A program made the translations under genes and the position numbers. DNA of 64,000 nucleotides from Torreya grandis (Eukaryota > Streptophyta > Pinopsida > Cupressales > Taxaceae), in assembly GCA_037957365.1 (NCBI GenBank), contig JARHVA010002425.1, forward strand, positions 194,001-258,000, in the 5' to 3' direction. The notes beneath the pieces are model-generated. The model saw only the letters and a program-made list of their open reading frames with translations, made no database searches and was not told where the DNA came from. Below are positions 43,481-54,089 of this stretch, in pieces (position 1 is the stretch's first letter; each line of letters opens with the position of its first letter).

Positions 43481-44074
43481 ATGACCATCAAATTTAGCCT
43501 TGTGTGTTTGAAAAGTGTCCTTCAGAGCTTTTTAAAATCACCCTTCAGATATTCTATTTAGTCCACCTTGATCTAGACTTATCCTTTGATAACTCTGCTT
43601 TGGGCCACTTTCCTATGAAAAGATCCTTCAGGAAAAGTGCAAAGCACTTTCTTCGAAGGAAACTGTTTGCTTTGTCTTTGCCTTTAAGCAATTATTTCAG
43701 ACAAAAAGTTTGAAAGAATTCATATTTTAGTCTTCTACTTTGGGATAAAAGTTTTAAAAGAAATCTACCTTCAAGATATTTATCCCAAACAATTTTCCCA
43801 AAGGAATTGTGTACTTAGAAATGTCATTCGACCTTTTTGACATAACCCTTTGGAAATTTGGAATGGTCATTTAGAAAAAGCATGGTGGACACTTTTCTAC
43901 AAAAAGTACCCTTTGGAAAAAATGAAAAGGACCCCTTCGAAGAAATGACCCTTCGGGAAAATTATTACGGAACAATCTTCCCAAAAGAAACAACACTTAG
44001 CCAAAAAAAGGTAGAACAATTCTTGAAAGAATTAACCCCTATAATTTTGTTATGGGATTTATGGTGGAAATCTT
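43481..44074. other. Probable LTR sequence beyond the inverted-repeat arm
   Basis: It continues outward from the minus-strand gypsy fragment and has many CCTTCGAAGG/CCTTTGGAAA-like words spaced irregularly. It is plausibly the R/U5 part of that element's LTR, as the TATA-like CTATATTTATAC lies just inside at about 44140 on the minus strand. No end can be fixed. Confidence 0.35.
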
Positions 44075-46335
44075 CCTCTGAAGGAAAACCAAATGCCATA
44101 CTTAGTTAAAAGTGAAAAAAATCCTAAGTATAAATATAGGCAAAAGTTGAAACAGTGTAAATAGGCAAAGCTGGACTTGTTCCTACAACCATTAAAGCAT
44201 CATGAACACCTGCCTAGATCCCCACCAACTATAATGTTGATCATGTCTCTGAACCATTGATCCACTCAACAATGGACCTCATTCATCTTATTCAAACCAG
44301 GCAGTAACTTGGCATGTGGGCCAAAATGGCCAACAATTTTGGTGAATCAATTAGCTTGCATGCCCATCCATGCAAAAGAACTCAGAGCATGATCAAGCCT
44401 ACTGAAAAAACTACTATTTGCATATAGACTCTACTTAATTTATGGAAACATTTCTTGGAGTAATGGGGATGGGAAAAAACAACAAAGCAACAAAATAGAA
44501 AGCAACAACCTAAAATATGAATAAAACAACTAAAAAATAGCAGTGTGCAAAAACACTTGGAGGAAAAGAACAGATCTATCTACTAATGTACAAAGGGCAA
44601 GATATAGGACTAATACTAGAACTTGAGATACATCCCATTGATAGGGATGGAAAGGCTCTCTCCATTCAATTTGGCAAGGTCAAAAGCATTGCTCTCTTTA
44701 TGGCCTATGATGACATGTGGTCCGCTTTAAAGACTATCAAACTTGGAGTGTTTTCCTGGTTTTGCACGATCCTTATCCCATTTGAGGACCATGTCACCTT
44801 GTTGGAATGCCTTAAATGAAGCTCTTTTATAAAAGGTTATCTTGACCTACCATTAGTTAGACCACATGGCATGAATGGTGTCATCCCTTATTTCCTTTAA
44901 CTCTCTTAGTTCATTCATCGTGACCTCCATTGCATCACTTTTTAGAAGCTCTAGTTGGTGTGCAAGTTCCAAAGCTGGAAGCTCCAATGAAATGGGCAGC
45001 CTTGCTTCTCTTCCATATACTAGGAGGTAAGGGGAGTTACCAGTGGCCCTTTTAGGGGTGACCCTATCAGCCCATAAGACAGTCTTTAGTTTTGTGTGTT
45101 AGGATCTTTGATTATCTTCCATCATTCTCTTAATGATCTGAATCAGGGTCTTATTAGTAGACTTGGCTAATCCATTACCCTGCAAATAATAACTAGATGA
45201 AGATTTCAAATAAATACCCTACTCAAGATCCCACTCACATACCTTTGTGATGCTATATGCCAAAGCATTATTTGATATTATGGTGGATGGTAATCTAAAA
45301 TGGGTGATTAGGCTTTCATAGAACTCAAGAACAGAGTTCTCATTTGCTTCCTTCAAGGGGACTGCTTCCACCCACTTGGTGAAGTAGTATGTGGCTATCA
45401 AGACCCACTTATGGCCAACACTGGATGGAGGATTAATCATGCTAATAAATTATAAGCCCCATTGCATGAAAGGCTGCTCAACTTGAATAGGCTTTAGTGG
45501 TATAGCGGCTAGCTTTTGTTTCCCTATAAACATGGCACATTTTGAACATTTCCTTGCCTGTGCATGTGCATCTCTAAATAAATTGATCCAAAAATAACCA
45601 GCTCTAATGATATTTACAGCTATGGTCATGGCTGCAAAATGGCCTCCTTGAGGACTATCACGGAATTGCTAGAGAAGCTTATCAAATTGGTTAGTTTCAA
45701 CACAGCTTAAGAGCATACCTCCAATGTCGTTTTTGAATAACACTCCATCAATTAGAATGTATGGCACTGATTGCAACCAGAAGTGTCTTCTTTGTGATGC
45801 ATTGAAACCCATTGGACACTCTCTTATTTGGAGAAATCTTGCAATGTTCAGTTTTCAGCTGGATGGAAGAGTGTCCTCATCTCCCTGTTGGGTGTCTTGG
45901 ATTACCAGGATTGTCTCTTTTTCTTCTCCCACATCTTTAGAAAGATGTTCACATAATCTCTTTCCTCAAACTAGCTTCATGACCCTGACTTCAATGTCAT
46001 ATTCCATACACTTGGTGACTCATCCAGCTCTCTTTTCATTCAAATATCTATCAAGGATAAAATCTTTCACACTTGGGTGATCCACCATTAGCATGATCTT
46101 ATTGTTTGAAACTATATGCCTAAATTTATTCAAACTTCTAATAACAACAAGTACATACTTTTCAACAAAGCTATATATTTCTTCATAACCCTCCAAAGCT
46201 TGGTTGAAGAAAGCAATGGGTTGTTCTAGACCTTGATTATTTTTTTGCATGAGCATGGCAAAAATTGCATCTAATGTGGAAAAGGCATACAGGTAGAACT
46301 CCTTGTTGAAATCTAAGATGCTAATAGTTATGGCG
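44075..46335 (-). mobile_element. Tat-like gypsy 3' fragment, inverted copy
   Basis: Minus-strand copy of the 3' part of the same family as 46331-53020. Reading from 46335 down: RNase H remains (46256-46020, with LYAFSTLDAIFAML and LVVIRSLNKFRH), the zinc-binding part of integrase, then the integrase core (45440-45219: HKWVLIATYYFTKWVEAVPL and STIISNNALAYS). The C-terminal segment follows (antisense to 44819-44586) and then 3' non-coding/LTR sequence to about 44075. The second integrase Asp is Asn here (ISNNA instead of ISDNG). Stops and frameshifts throughout. It has no gag, protease or RT. Confidence 0.75.
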
Positions 46336-46399
46336 CACCTAGTGGGTTCACTAATCTTGTGTATCTAAGTATAATAGTAAGTTTCAGAGTTTTGTTTCC

Positions 46400-47304
46400 A
46401 AGCTTGCATAATCTTTTATGCCCCCCACGATTATCATAAGATCCTCCACAAAAGGGAAGGGGGCAAATTTGTCTAAGTCACCTTTACAATCAATAACAAA
46501 AAATAAGGCCCCTTAGCCAAAGCCTACACCTACCCCCCTTATTCCCCCTCATATTCCCTCTATTGTTGCCCAAAACCCTCCTATTCAAGTTAGTATTGTT
46601 CAGCCAAACACTGTTATAAACCCCATACCTCAGATGGTTGTTCCTAGCAGGTAAATCTTTATCTCATTCAATGGTGGTAGCCCTCTGAAGATATTCTAAT
46701 CTCAGCTTTAAAGGCTCTTGCCTATTATATAGGAGAAAATCCAGTTACTCCTGTAGACCATATTGTTAGTATTTTTAACCTTTGTTTAGTGCATCATATA
46801 ACTCAATAAAATGTAGCAATGAGGTTGTTAACAACCTCTCTCAAAGGGAAAACTCTCTAGTGGTATATATGTTTACCCCCTACATCAAGCAATAGCTGGG
46901 ATGAGTTTGGAGAGGTCATGTGCAAGCACTTTTAAGACAAGAGTGATCATCTTTCACTTATGGAGTACTCTGATGAGTTCATGGTGGATTTCAACTACAG
47001 ATTCCAGACGACTTGGGATATAATTCTTACGGTAATGAAGCCTACACCCAACTATGCTTTTCTATACTATTTGAAGGCTTTCAACTCAGATGTAGTTTTA
47101 ATGATTCAATCTATGGGAGGGAATACCCTACCTGGAGCTTTTGAAGTAGAAATCAGGGTTGAAAATTGCCTCATACAAGTAGGTAAGTTGGCTCTAAGGC
47201 CACCAATGCCTCTCTTTCCAAAAATACATCCTCCTACTCCAACTGTCTCTCCAGTTCTAGAATCAATAAAGTTTTATCAAATAGAAGGTGAGAAAATCGA
47301 TTGA
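46400..47304 (+). pseudogene. Gypsy gag, broken
   Basis: The capsid part of gag is visible from about 46815 in shifting frames. It begins MRLLTTSLKGKTLQWYICLP, then a WDEFGEVMCKHF segment. A 114-codon frame at 46960-47304 follows (MEYSDEFMVDFNYRFQTTWD and YYLKAFNSDVVLMIQSMGG). This matches the 'L...L.G.A..W...L....I.SW..F...F...F' pattern of retrotransposon gag. A proline-rich N-terminal part precedes it. The segment 47300-48350 that follows is a Gln/Asn-rich linker with no clear zinc knuckle. Confidence 0.65.
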
Positions 47305-48359
47305 CTGGGGAAAATAGAGAGTCTCCTTAAAGCCCAGAACAACAAGTTGGCTGAAATGGAGAGGTAATAGGCTCCACTATACAGGCCACAATAGAATAAT
47401 AATAAAAAAAATAGTACAATAGGCCACCCTAACAAACCAATCAGTAAGTACAAGGACAAAAGCCTCAGTTAAGGCAATACAATTCCAATGCTCCAAGTAA
47501 TTCTAGAGTTGTTGTGCCAACTCAAAAAAACTATGCCCAAGAAGGTTCACGACAATCAAAGAGACAATCCAATGAGATGAAAATGGCCACTACTATAAAT
47601 ATGCATCAAGACCTTGATTGGTGGCATGCTCCTTCATTTTATAATCATGACATGATGCCTCCTCCATCATAAACCCCCTAAGCGAGTCAAGACAACATGC
47701 ATATTATTTCACAATCAAAAGCCCAGAGCCAACAATAGGGGAGCATGGATAGAACACCTACTGATACCACATGCGTGAATTTTCAAGAAGGAGAATATGT
47801 GTTCGAGCATGAGAGACCAATATGGGACAATCCCATAGGACAAATGAATCGACTACAACTCAGACAAGAGCTAAGAAAAAGATGTTGGGGTATAACTTGG
47901 GGCAACCTAAGGCTTTTGCATCACCTCTTTAGACTAGTCAATAACCCACTTCTTTAGATCTAGCTGCTAAAGCTCATGTAAATCAATAAGTGCCCCAATC
48001 CCATGGATAACAGTAGAGGTCGCCTTTCCTTCCTCATGTTACTCAAATGCTGAGTGATGCCTCCACCTCTAAAGGGTAGTCCAAAGGTACTAGTCTTCCT
48101 TTTAATATTGTGGATCATTTAAAGAAGGCTAATGTAACCATGTTCATGTATGATGCTCTATCTATCCCTAGGCAAAAGGATATTCTCCATCAAGAGCTCT
48201 TTAAACTTTTTTAGGTGGAAATAATGGTTGATAAAGTGGACGTTATTTTCATCAATAATAGTCAGCCTAATCAAGCCCCTGACCAAGTTCCCAGTCAAGT
48301 TACAAGCACAAGCTAACCTCAAAATGTTGTTCCTCATCCTAAGGTTGTAAAGACTCCCC

Positions 48360-48700
48360 CATTTTATTTGTCAGTCATCATAGGGGATCGTTTAGTCCAC
48401 AATTACATGATTGACTCAGGTGCTTGAATCTCAATGATGCCTAAATCCATATTAGAAAAGCTTGGACTCAAATATGTACCTAATGAGAAAGGTGTTCTCC
48501 AATTGGATGGCTCCCCTACTAAGATGGTAGGCATCTTGAAAGATCTTTAGATCACCATTGTTGTATGTCCAAATTGTGTCATTACTTAGGATGTGATGGT
48601 GGTAGACCTACCCCCCTATTTTGCCCTGTGCTTGTCTAGAGACTTCACTACTAAAATTTGGGGATATTTGTCATTTGATTGATCATACATGGTTTTTAGA
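48360..48700 (+). pseudogene. Gypsy aspartic protease, broken
   Basis: The frame gives IGDRLVHNYMIDSGA, with the catalytic Asp-Ser-Gly of retropepsins, then a stop where a residue is expected, then ISMMPKSILEKLGL and a flap-like LQLDGSPTKMVGILKDL. The order and spacing match gypsy proteases. Three in-frame stops. Confidence 0.7.
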
Positions 48701-49004
48701 ACTAGGTTTGGGACCAAAGTTACCATAAGGTCTAAGCCTATAGCCAGTTTCCACATAGAGCCCTACATGCCCAATCTTGCAAATGCTAATTGTGCCATAT
48801 TTGAGGAGGTTGAAGAGGTTATTGAATAATAACCCCATAGTCATCTAGAAGGCATCTCAAACCTATATTTTAATGAGTGGTTAGTTGATAACCATGGATT
48901 TGATCCATATAACATCATTAAAGAGATAGAGTTGGGAGTGTACTGTATGCATGAGAAAGGTGTTGCAATACCTTCTTTAACTAACACTACCTAAGAAGAA
49001 GATG

Positions 49005-49500
49005 ATATATGGACGTTGTTCTTTGATGGCTCAAGGTCAAAGAATGAAAGTGAAGTGGGAGCCATGTTGGTTTCACCCTTTGATCAAAAGCACCATTCTG
49101 ATGCAAGACTCCAATTCAGTTGCAACTCAAATATAGTTGAATATGAAGCTCTTTTGCATGGTTTGTAAGAGGCAAGAAAGAGAGGTATCCAGCTCCTCAA
49201 GGTCAAGGGCGATAATGAACTTGTAGTAATGCATGTGAGACCTAAGTGTAGTCAAGAGTCAACATTTTAAGTCTTATAAACACTGAGTATGGGACCTCAT
49301 ATAGGATTTCTCGGCATTTAATATCCAGTCCATACCAAGAGAGGCAAACCAGCACGCTGACAGGCTTACTACCATTGGTGTCTAGTATGAGATAATAGAA
49401 GGAGTCAAAGGTAGACAAGGCCAATATAAGGTCAATATTATATGTAGACCAGTTGTAATTGACAATGAGGTGAGTTGGCAAGTATTTGAAAATGATGATC
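49005..49500 (+). pseudogene. Additional RNase H domain between protease and RT
   Basis: Plus-strand reading gives IWTLFFDGSRSKNESEVGAM, SNIVEYEALLHGL, then a stop, ARKRGIQLLKVKGDNELVVM. After a frame change it gives VWDLI, a stop, FSAFNIQSIPREANQHADRL. All four RNase H catalytic positions can be seen: Asp in FDG (49025-49027), Glu in VEYE, Asp in KGDNE, Asp in HADR. The pattern is the 'archaeal-type' extra RNase H of Tat elements, not the ordinary gypsy one. In the Tat elements I know best, this domain follows the ordinary RNase H; here it precedes RT. Interrupted by stops and one frameshift, so it is not functional in this copy. Confidence 0.75.
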
Positions 49501-49789
49501 AAATAATATGTTTTCTAATGTAGGAGGCAGAGCTTTGCCATAGGAACCAAAACGAGTTCTAAAATCAATATGATGATAAAATAGTATAGTTGAGATCAAA
49601 TAAGTTTACCAAAGGACTTGTGACATTAGACAACATATTCAATGAAGATGACGAAGAAAAGGGAAGGCATGCATCTTAGCTAAAGAGGAACACTATGAAA
49701 GGATAGAGATCTTTAAGGGCAAACTGCTGAGTCTAGGAAGGGTCAATACAATGGAGGAAAGAACTACATTTATTGATATATGCAAATAA

Positions 49790-50480
49790 TTTTTTGATAT
49801 ATTTGTGTGGGAATACAAATACTTGAAAGGGTTTGACCCTAAGCTTGGGCAACACACTATTGAATTAGAAAGCAATGTCAAGCCATTCAGGCAAAAATAA
49901 AGGCTTATCAATCCAAGAATGGAGGATCTTATGAGAAGAAAACTCTATAAATTGATCGAATCTAGGATAATATTTCCAATTAAACATTCTTATTGGGTGG
50001 AAAACCTTGTGGCAGTGAGAAAAAAAGAATAGAGAAATCTAGTTATGTGTTGACTTCAAGGACCTAAATAAGGTGTCCCTAAAGGACCATTACCTGTTGC
50101 CCTCCATGGTTCAAATTCTGTAAAAGGTGGTAGGTTCTCAAAGGTTCTCATTGCTTGATGGCTATTCTAGCTATAATCAAATCATGCTAAAAGAATAAGA
50201 TAGGCATAAGACTGCCTTCACTACAAAATTAGGTACCTATGCATATTTTGAAATACCTTTTGGACTCTCCAATGTTGGAGCTGCCTTTCAAAGAGAAATG
50301 GAGGTTGATTTTAATGGTCTTTTGAATAATATGGTTTTAGTTTACCTTGATGATATAATAGCTTTCTCAAAAGACCCTAATGATCATCTAACACATTTGA
50401 GATCTATTTATGATAGATGCAAACAATTTGGAGTTTATTTAAATCCAAAGAAATGTATTTTTTGGTGCATGTGGGAAGAC
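49790..50480 (+). pseudogene. Gypsy reverse transcriptase, broken
   Basis: In order across frames: HTIELESNVKPFRQK, RRKLYKLIESRIIFPIKHSY, DFKDLNKVSLKDHYLLPSM, KTAFTTKLGTYAYFEIPFGL, and VYLDDIIAFSKDPNDHL. The catalytic YLDD is at 50343-50354. Thus fingers, palm and the start of the thumb are represented. The GLSNVGAAFQREME block shows the usual 'GL.NA.ATFQR.M' of gypsy RT. At least three frameshifts and several stops. Confidence 0.8.
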
Positions 50481-50682
50481 TTTTGGGACATGTGGTATCT
50501 GAAACTGGTTTGTCCGTTGATCTAGAAAGGATAGAGGCAATCCTTACTCTATCATTGACCAAACATAATAGAGGGTTACAAAGCTTCTTGGCTAAGATCA
50601 AATTGATCAAGATGTCCATTCCAAGCTTTGCAGAGATGATCAAGCCACTCACTCATATGTTGAGAAAAAGCAAAGAGTTCAC

Positions 50683-50990
50683 ATGGACAAGAGAAGGAGA
50701 GAAGAATTTGAGGCCATCAACGAGGTCATATCTCATTCCCCCACTCTATTAAATCCATATTTTAATAAGGACTTCTGCATATATGCCTTTTCCACATTAG
50801 ATGCAATTTCTGCCATGCTCATGCAACAAAATAATCAAGGTCTGGAGCAACCCATTGCTTTCTTTAGCCAAGATTTGGAGGGTTACGAAGAAAGATATAA
50901 CTTTGTTCCAAAGCATGTGCTTGTTATTGTTAGAAGTTTGAAAAAATTAGGCATCTAGTTTCAAATAGTAAGATCATACTATTGGTAGCT
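50683..50990 (+). pseudogene. Ordinary gypsy RNase H with lost catalytic residues
   Basis: The frame reads FCIYAFSTLDAISAMLMQQN, EQPIAFFSQDLEGYEERYNF, VPKHVLVIVRSLKKLG. This aligns with the usual 'F.L.TDASD.AIGAVL.Q' and 'E.ELLAIV.A..K.R.YL', but the first catalytic Asp is Phe and the catalytic Glu is His. The inverted copy at 46256-46020 has Phe and Tyr at these two places, so the loss probably predates the two insertions. Confidence 0.7.
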
Positions 50991-51257
50991 CACTCAAGTG
51001 TGAAGGATTTTATCCTCAATAGCGATTTGAATGAAAAGAGAGCTGGATGGGTCACCAAGTGTATGGAGTATGATGTTGAAGTTAGGGTCATGAAGCTACT
51101 CTGAGGAAAGGGATTATGTGAACATCTTGCTAAAGATGTGGGAGAAGAAAAAGAGACAATCCTGGTGATCGAAGACACCCGACAGGAAGATGAAGACACT
51201 CTTTCATCCATCTAGACACTAAACATTGCAGGATTTCTCCAAACGAGAGAGTGTCTA

Positions 51258-52460
51258 ATGGGTTTCAATGCATCACAAAGAAGATACTTCATGTTGCAAT
51301 TAGTGCCATACATTCTGATTGATGGAGTGTTGCTTAAGAAGGACATTGGAGGTATGCTCTTAAGATGTGTTGAAACTAACCAATTTGATAAGCTTCTCCG
51401 ACAATTCCATGACGGTCCTCAAGGAGGCCATTTTGTAGCCAAGACCACAACTACAAAAATCACTAGAGTTGGTTATTTTTGGCCCATTTTATTCATAGAT
51501 TCACATGCATGGGTAAGGAAGTGTTCAAAATGTGCCATGTTTATAGGGAAACAAAATCTAACCATTATTACACTAAAGCTTATTCAAATTGAGCAACCTT
51601 TAATGTAATGGGGCTTAGACTTCATTGGCATGATTAATCCTCCATCCAGTGCTAGCCATAAGTGGGCCTTGATAGACACAGACTACTTCACCAAGTGGTC
51701 GGAAGTAGTCCCCTTGAAGGAAGTAAATGAGAACTTTGTTCTTGAGTTATATAAAAGCCTAGTCACCCATTTTGGAGTAGCATCCACCATAATATCAAAC
51801 AATGCTTTGGAATTTAACAACATAAAGGTATGTGAGTGGGCTCTTGAGTAGGGTATTTATTTGACATCTTTATCTAATTATTATCTGTAAGGTAATGGAT
51901 TAGCCAAGTCTACTAATAAGAACTTGATTCATATCATTAAGAGAATGGTGGAAGATAATCAAAGATCCTGGCACACAAAATTGAAGACTACCTTATGGCC
52001 TGACAGGGTCACCCCCAAGAAGGACATTGGTAACTCCCCTTACCTCTTAGTCTATGGAAAAGAAGCAAAGCTACCCATTTCATTGGAGCTTCCAGCTTTG
52101 GAACTTGCACACCAACTAGAGCTTCTAGAAAGTGATGCAATAGAGATCAGGATGAATGAACTAAGAGAGCTAGAGGAAATAAGAGATGATGCCATGCATG
52201 CCACGTGGTCTAACCAATGATAGGTCAAGATGACCTTTGATAAAATACCTTCATCAAAAACATTCCAACAAGGTGACATAGTCCTCAAATGGGATGAGGA
52301 CCATGCAAAACCAGGAAAATACTCCAAGTTTGATAGTCTTTGGAGTGGACCATATGTCATCATAGGCTACAAAGAAAGCAATGCTTTTGAGCTTGCCAAA
52401 TTGAATGGAGAGAGCCTTTCCATCCCTATAAATGGGAGGTATCTCAAGTTTTGTTATTAG
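51258..52460 (+). pseudogene. Gypsy integrase, three domains, broken
   Basis: Zinc-binding domain at 51258-51608 (HDGPQGGHFVAKTT ... CSKCAMF; H-H-C-C pattern). Catalytic core from about 51608: LDFIGMINPPSSASHKWALI, with the first Asp present. The second Asp is Asn (TIISNNALEF, normally SDNG) and the Glu is Lys (GNGLAKSTNKNL, normally AES). C-terminal domain to the stop near 52458: QQGDIVLKWDEDH, LWSGPYVI, GRYLKFCY. Stops interrupt it near 51610, 51849 and 51889. Both catalytic changes are G-to-A transitions. Confidence 0.8.
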
Positions 52461-53020
52461 TCCCATATCTTGCCCCTTGTACATTAGTAGATAGATCTAT
52501 TATTTTCCTCCAAGTGCTTTTGCACATTGTTGTTGTTAGTTGTTCTGTTCATAGTTTAGGTTGTTATTTTCTCTTGTATTGCTTTGTTGTTTTTTGCCCT
52601 CCCCATTACTCCAAGAAATGTTTCCAAAAATTAAGTAGTCTATTTGTAAATAGTAGTTTTTTCAATTTTTGAGCAGGCTTGATCATGGTCTGAGTTCTTT
52701 TGTATAGATGGGTATGTAAGGCAGCTGAGTCACCAGAATTGTTAGCCATTTTGGTCCACATGCCAAGTTATTTCCAAGTTTGAATAATATTAATGAGGTC
52801 TATTATTGAGTATATCAAGGGTTTGGAGACATGATCAACATTACAGCTGGTAGGGATCTAGGAAGGTGTTCATGATGCTTTTACGGTTACAAGAACAAGT
52901 CTAGCTTTGCCTATTTACACTGTTTCAACTTTTTCCTAAGTTTATACTTCAAAAAAATTTCACTTTTGTCTGAGTATGGCATTTAGATTTCCTTTATCGG
53001 AAGAGTTCCACCACAAAGCT
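52461..53020 (+). other. 3' non-coding end and partial LTR of the plus-strand gypsy element
   Basis: Matched in reverse complement by 44075-44580. A TTGTTAGCCATTTTGG word at about 52739 (TTGTTGGCCATTTTGG in the other copy) may start the LTR. The match to the other copy fades after CCACCACAAA near 53015. Confidence 0.5.
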
Positions 53021-53082
53021 CAAGTTGGGTTCTTTTAGTTAGTTTCACTTTGGTGCTGAAGCTTTCCCCCAACAATCTAGCA

Positions 53083-54041
53083 TGTTGGCCCTATCACGTG
53101 AGAGATAAGTCTCGCATGCTCACTTGAAGCACATAGTGAAATACTGATTCCCAAAGGCTTTATAACACAATAAGGTGCATTTTATAATTCTTCAAAATAT
53201 AACTTTGAAAAGGGTTACTTAATACCATAAATATACTATTATGATTCTTATTATCCCAGATATAACTAATATTATAACTAAGATTACCATTACTGACAGT
53301 AGTGATAAACAAAAAAGATATCTATGACTTAGAAATAAAACATATCCATCATTCAAAACTCAGAATATTTCATGATTCATCACACGATATGGAAAACACT
53401 AGCTTTTCATTAGTTGCTTCACAAATTACAAGATAGCTTGTTATATCTATTTCTTCAAAAGACCATCATACAAATGATTACAACAGGGGTTTTTATACTT
53501 GTTTTTCCCTAACCAAGCGTCATAATTCTAATTATCATGAATAGATGGCACATGGACTCCCATCAAATTGAGATTCATGTCACTTATAAATAGGTATTCC
53601 TATAGATTCGGGTCTCTACACCCCTATATCCTTGTTCTATGCTATATCCTGGTGGCTAAGTGTTCCATTCTTCATGGGCTTTTACAAAAACCTCTGATCA
53701 GTGGGATAAAAGTGTCCCATTTGAGTTATTCTTCTAACTACTCCCACATCCCTCATGCTCTGCTTCCCATGCACTCCCCTAGTCTTCCACTTCTATTTCA
53801 AGTCCTCTATTCTTGGTCCCTCGTGACACATTCTCTCTTGACTGGGTCCTCTCATGCTAGGTCTCTTGCACCATTGTCCTTTTGTGCCCATCACACTTCG
53901 TGCCTATTAGCTACATGGTATGGTCCTCTTGCACCATGGTCCTTTTGTGCCATGCTGGTACTTGCAAAAAAATGGACAATGGTCCCTTTGCACTATGCAC
54001 CAAAAATAGAATAATAATTATTCAAATTTTAGGGGTCAACA
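53083..54041 (-). mobile_element. Candidate 3' LTR of the minus-strand gypsy element
   Basis: The stretch begins TGTTGGCCC (53083) and ends GGGTCAACA (54041), a TG...CA pair with TGTTG/CAACA inverted ends. It lies just beyond the extra ORF of the minus-strand element, where a 3' LTR should be. No second LTR is available for comparison, because the other end lies outside the window. The plus-strand frame 53568-54014 is a CT-rich shadow. Confidence 0.35.
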
Positions 54042-54089
54042 TCACCTCACACTATGCTCTTAGTCCATCCTAGACTAAGCCATGCTAGC

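Larger units (their letters stand above)
46331..53020 (+). mobile_element. Tat-like Ty3/gypsy element, decayed, with extra RNase H
   Basis: Plus-strand order: gag (about 46.4-47.3 kb), aspartic protease (48.36-48.70), an additional RNase H (49.0-49.5), reverse transcriptase (49.8-50.5), the ordinary RNase H (50.7-51.0), integrase (51.26-52.46) and 3' non-coding/LTR sequence to about 53020. All coding parts carry stops or frameshifts, many of them TAA/TAG where CAA, CAG or TGG is expected. No complete 5' LTR is visible, as the sequence left of 46331 is the inverted copy. The extra RNase H and the ending GRYLKFCY of integrase place it with the Tat group of plant gypsy elements. Confidence 0.75.

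Noticed and set aside
52254..52484. 76-codon minus-strand frame, with a similar plus-strand frame at 44586-44819
   Set aside because: Both are antisense shadows of the integrase C-terminal domain in the two inverted gypsy copies; they resemble each other only because the elements do.
53568..54014. 148-codon plus-strand frame rich in Leu, Ser, His
   Set aside because: CT-rich sequence inside the candidate LTR; no family match and internal near-repeats (TTGCACCAT-GTCCTTTTGTGCC) explain the openness.
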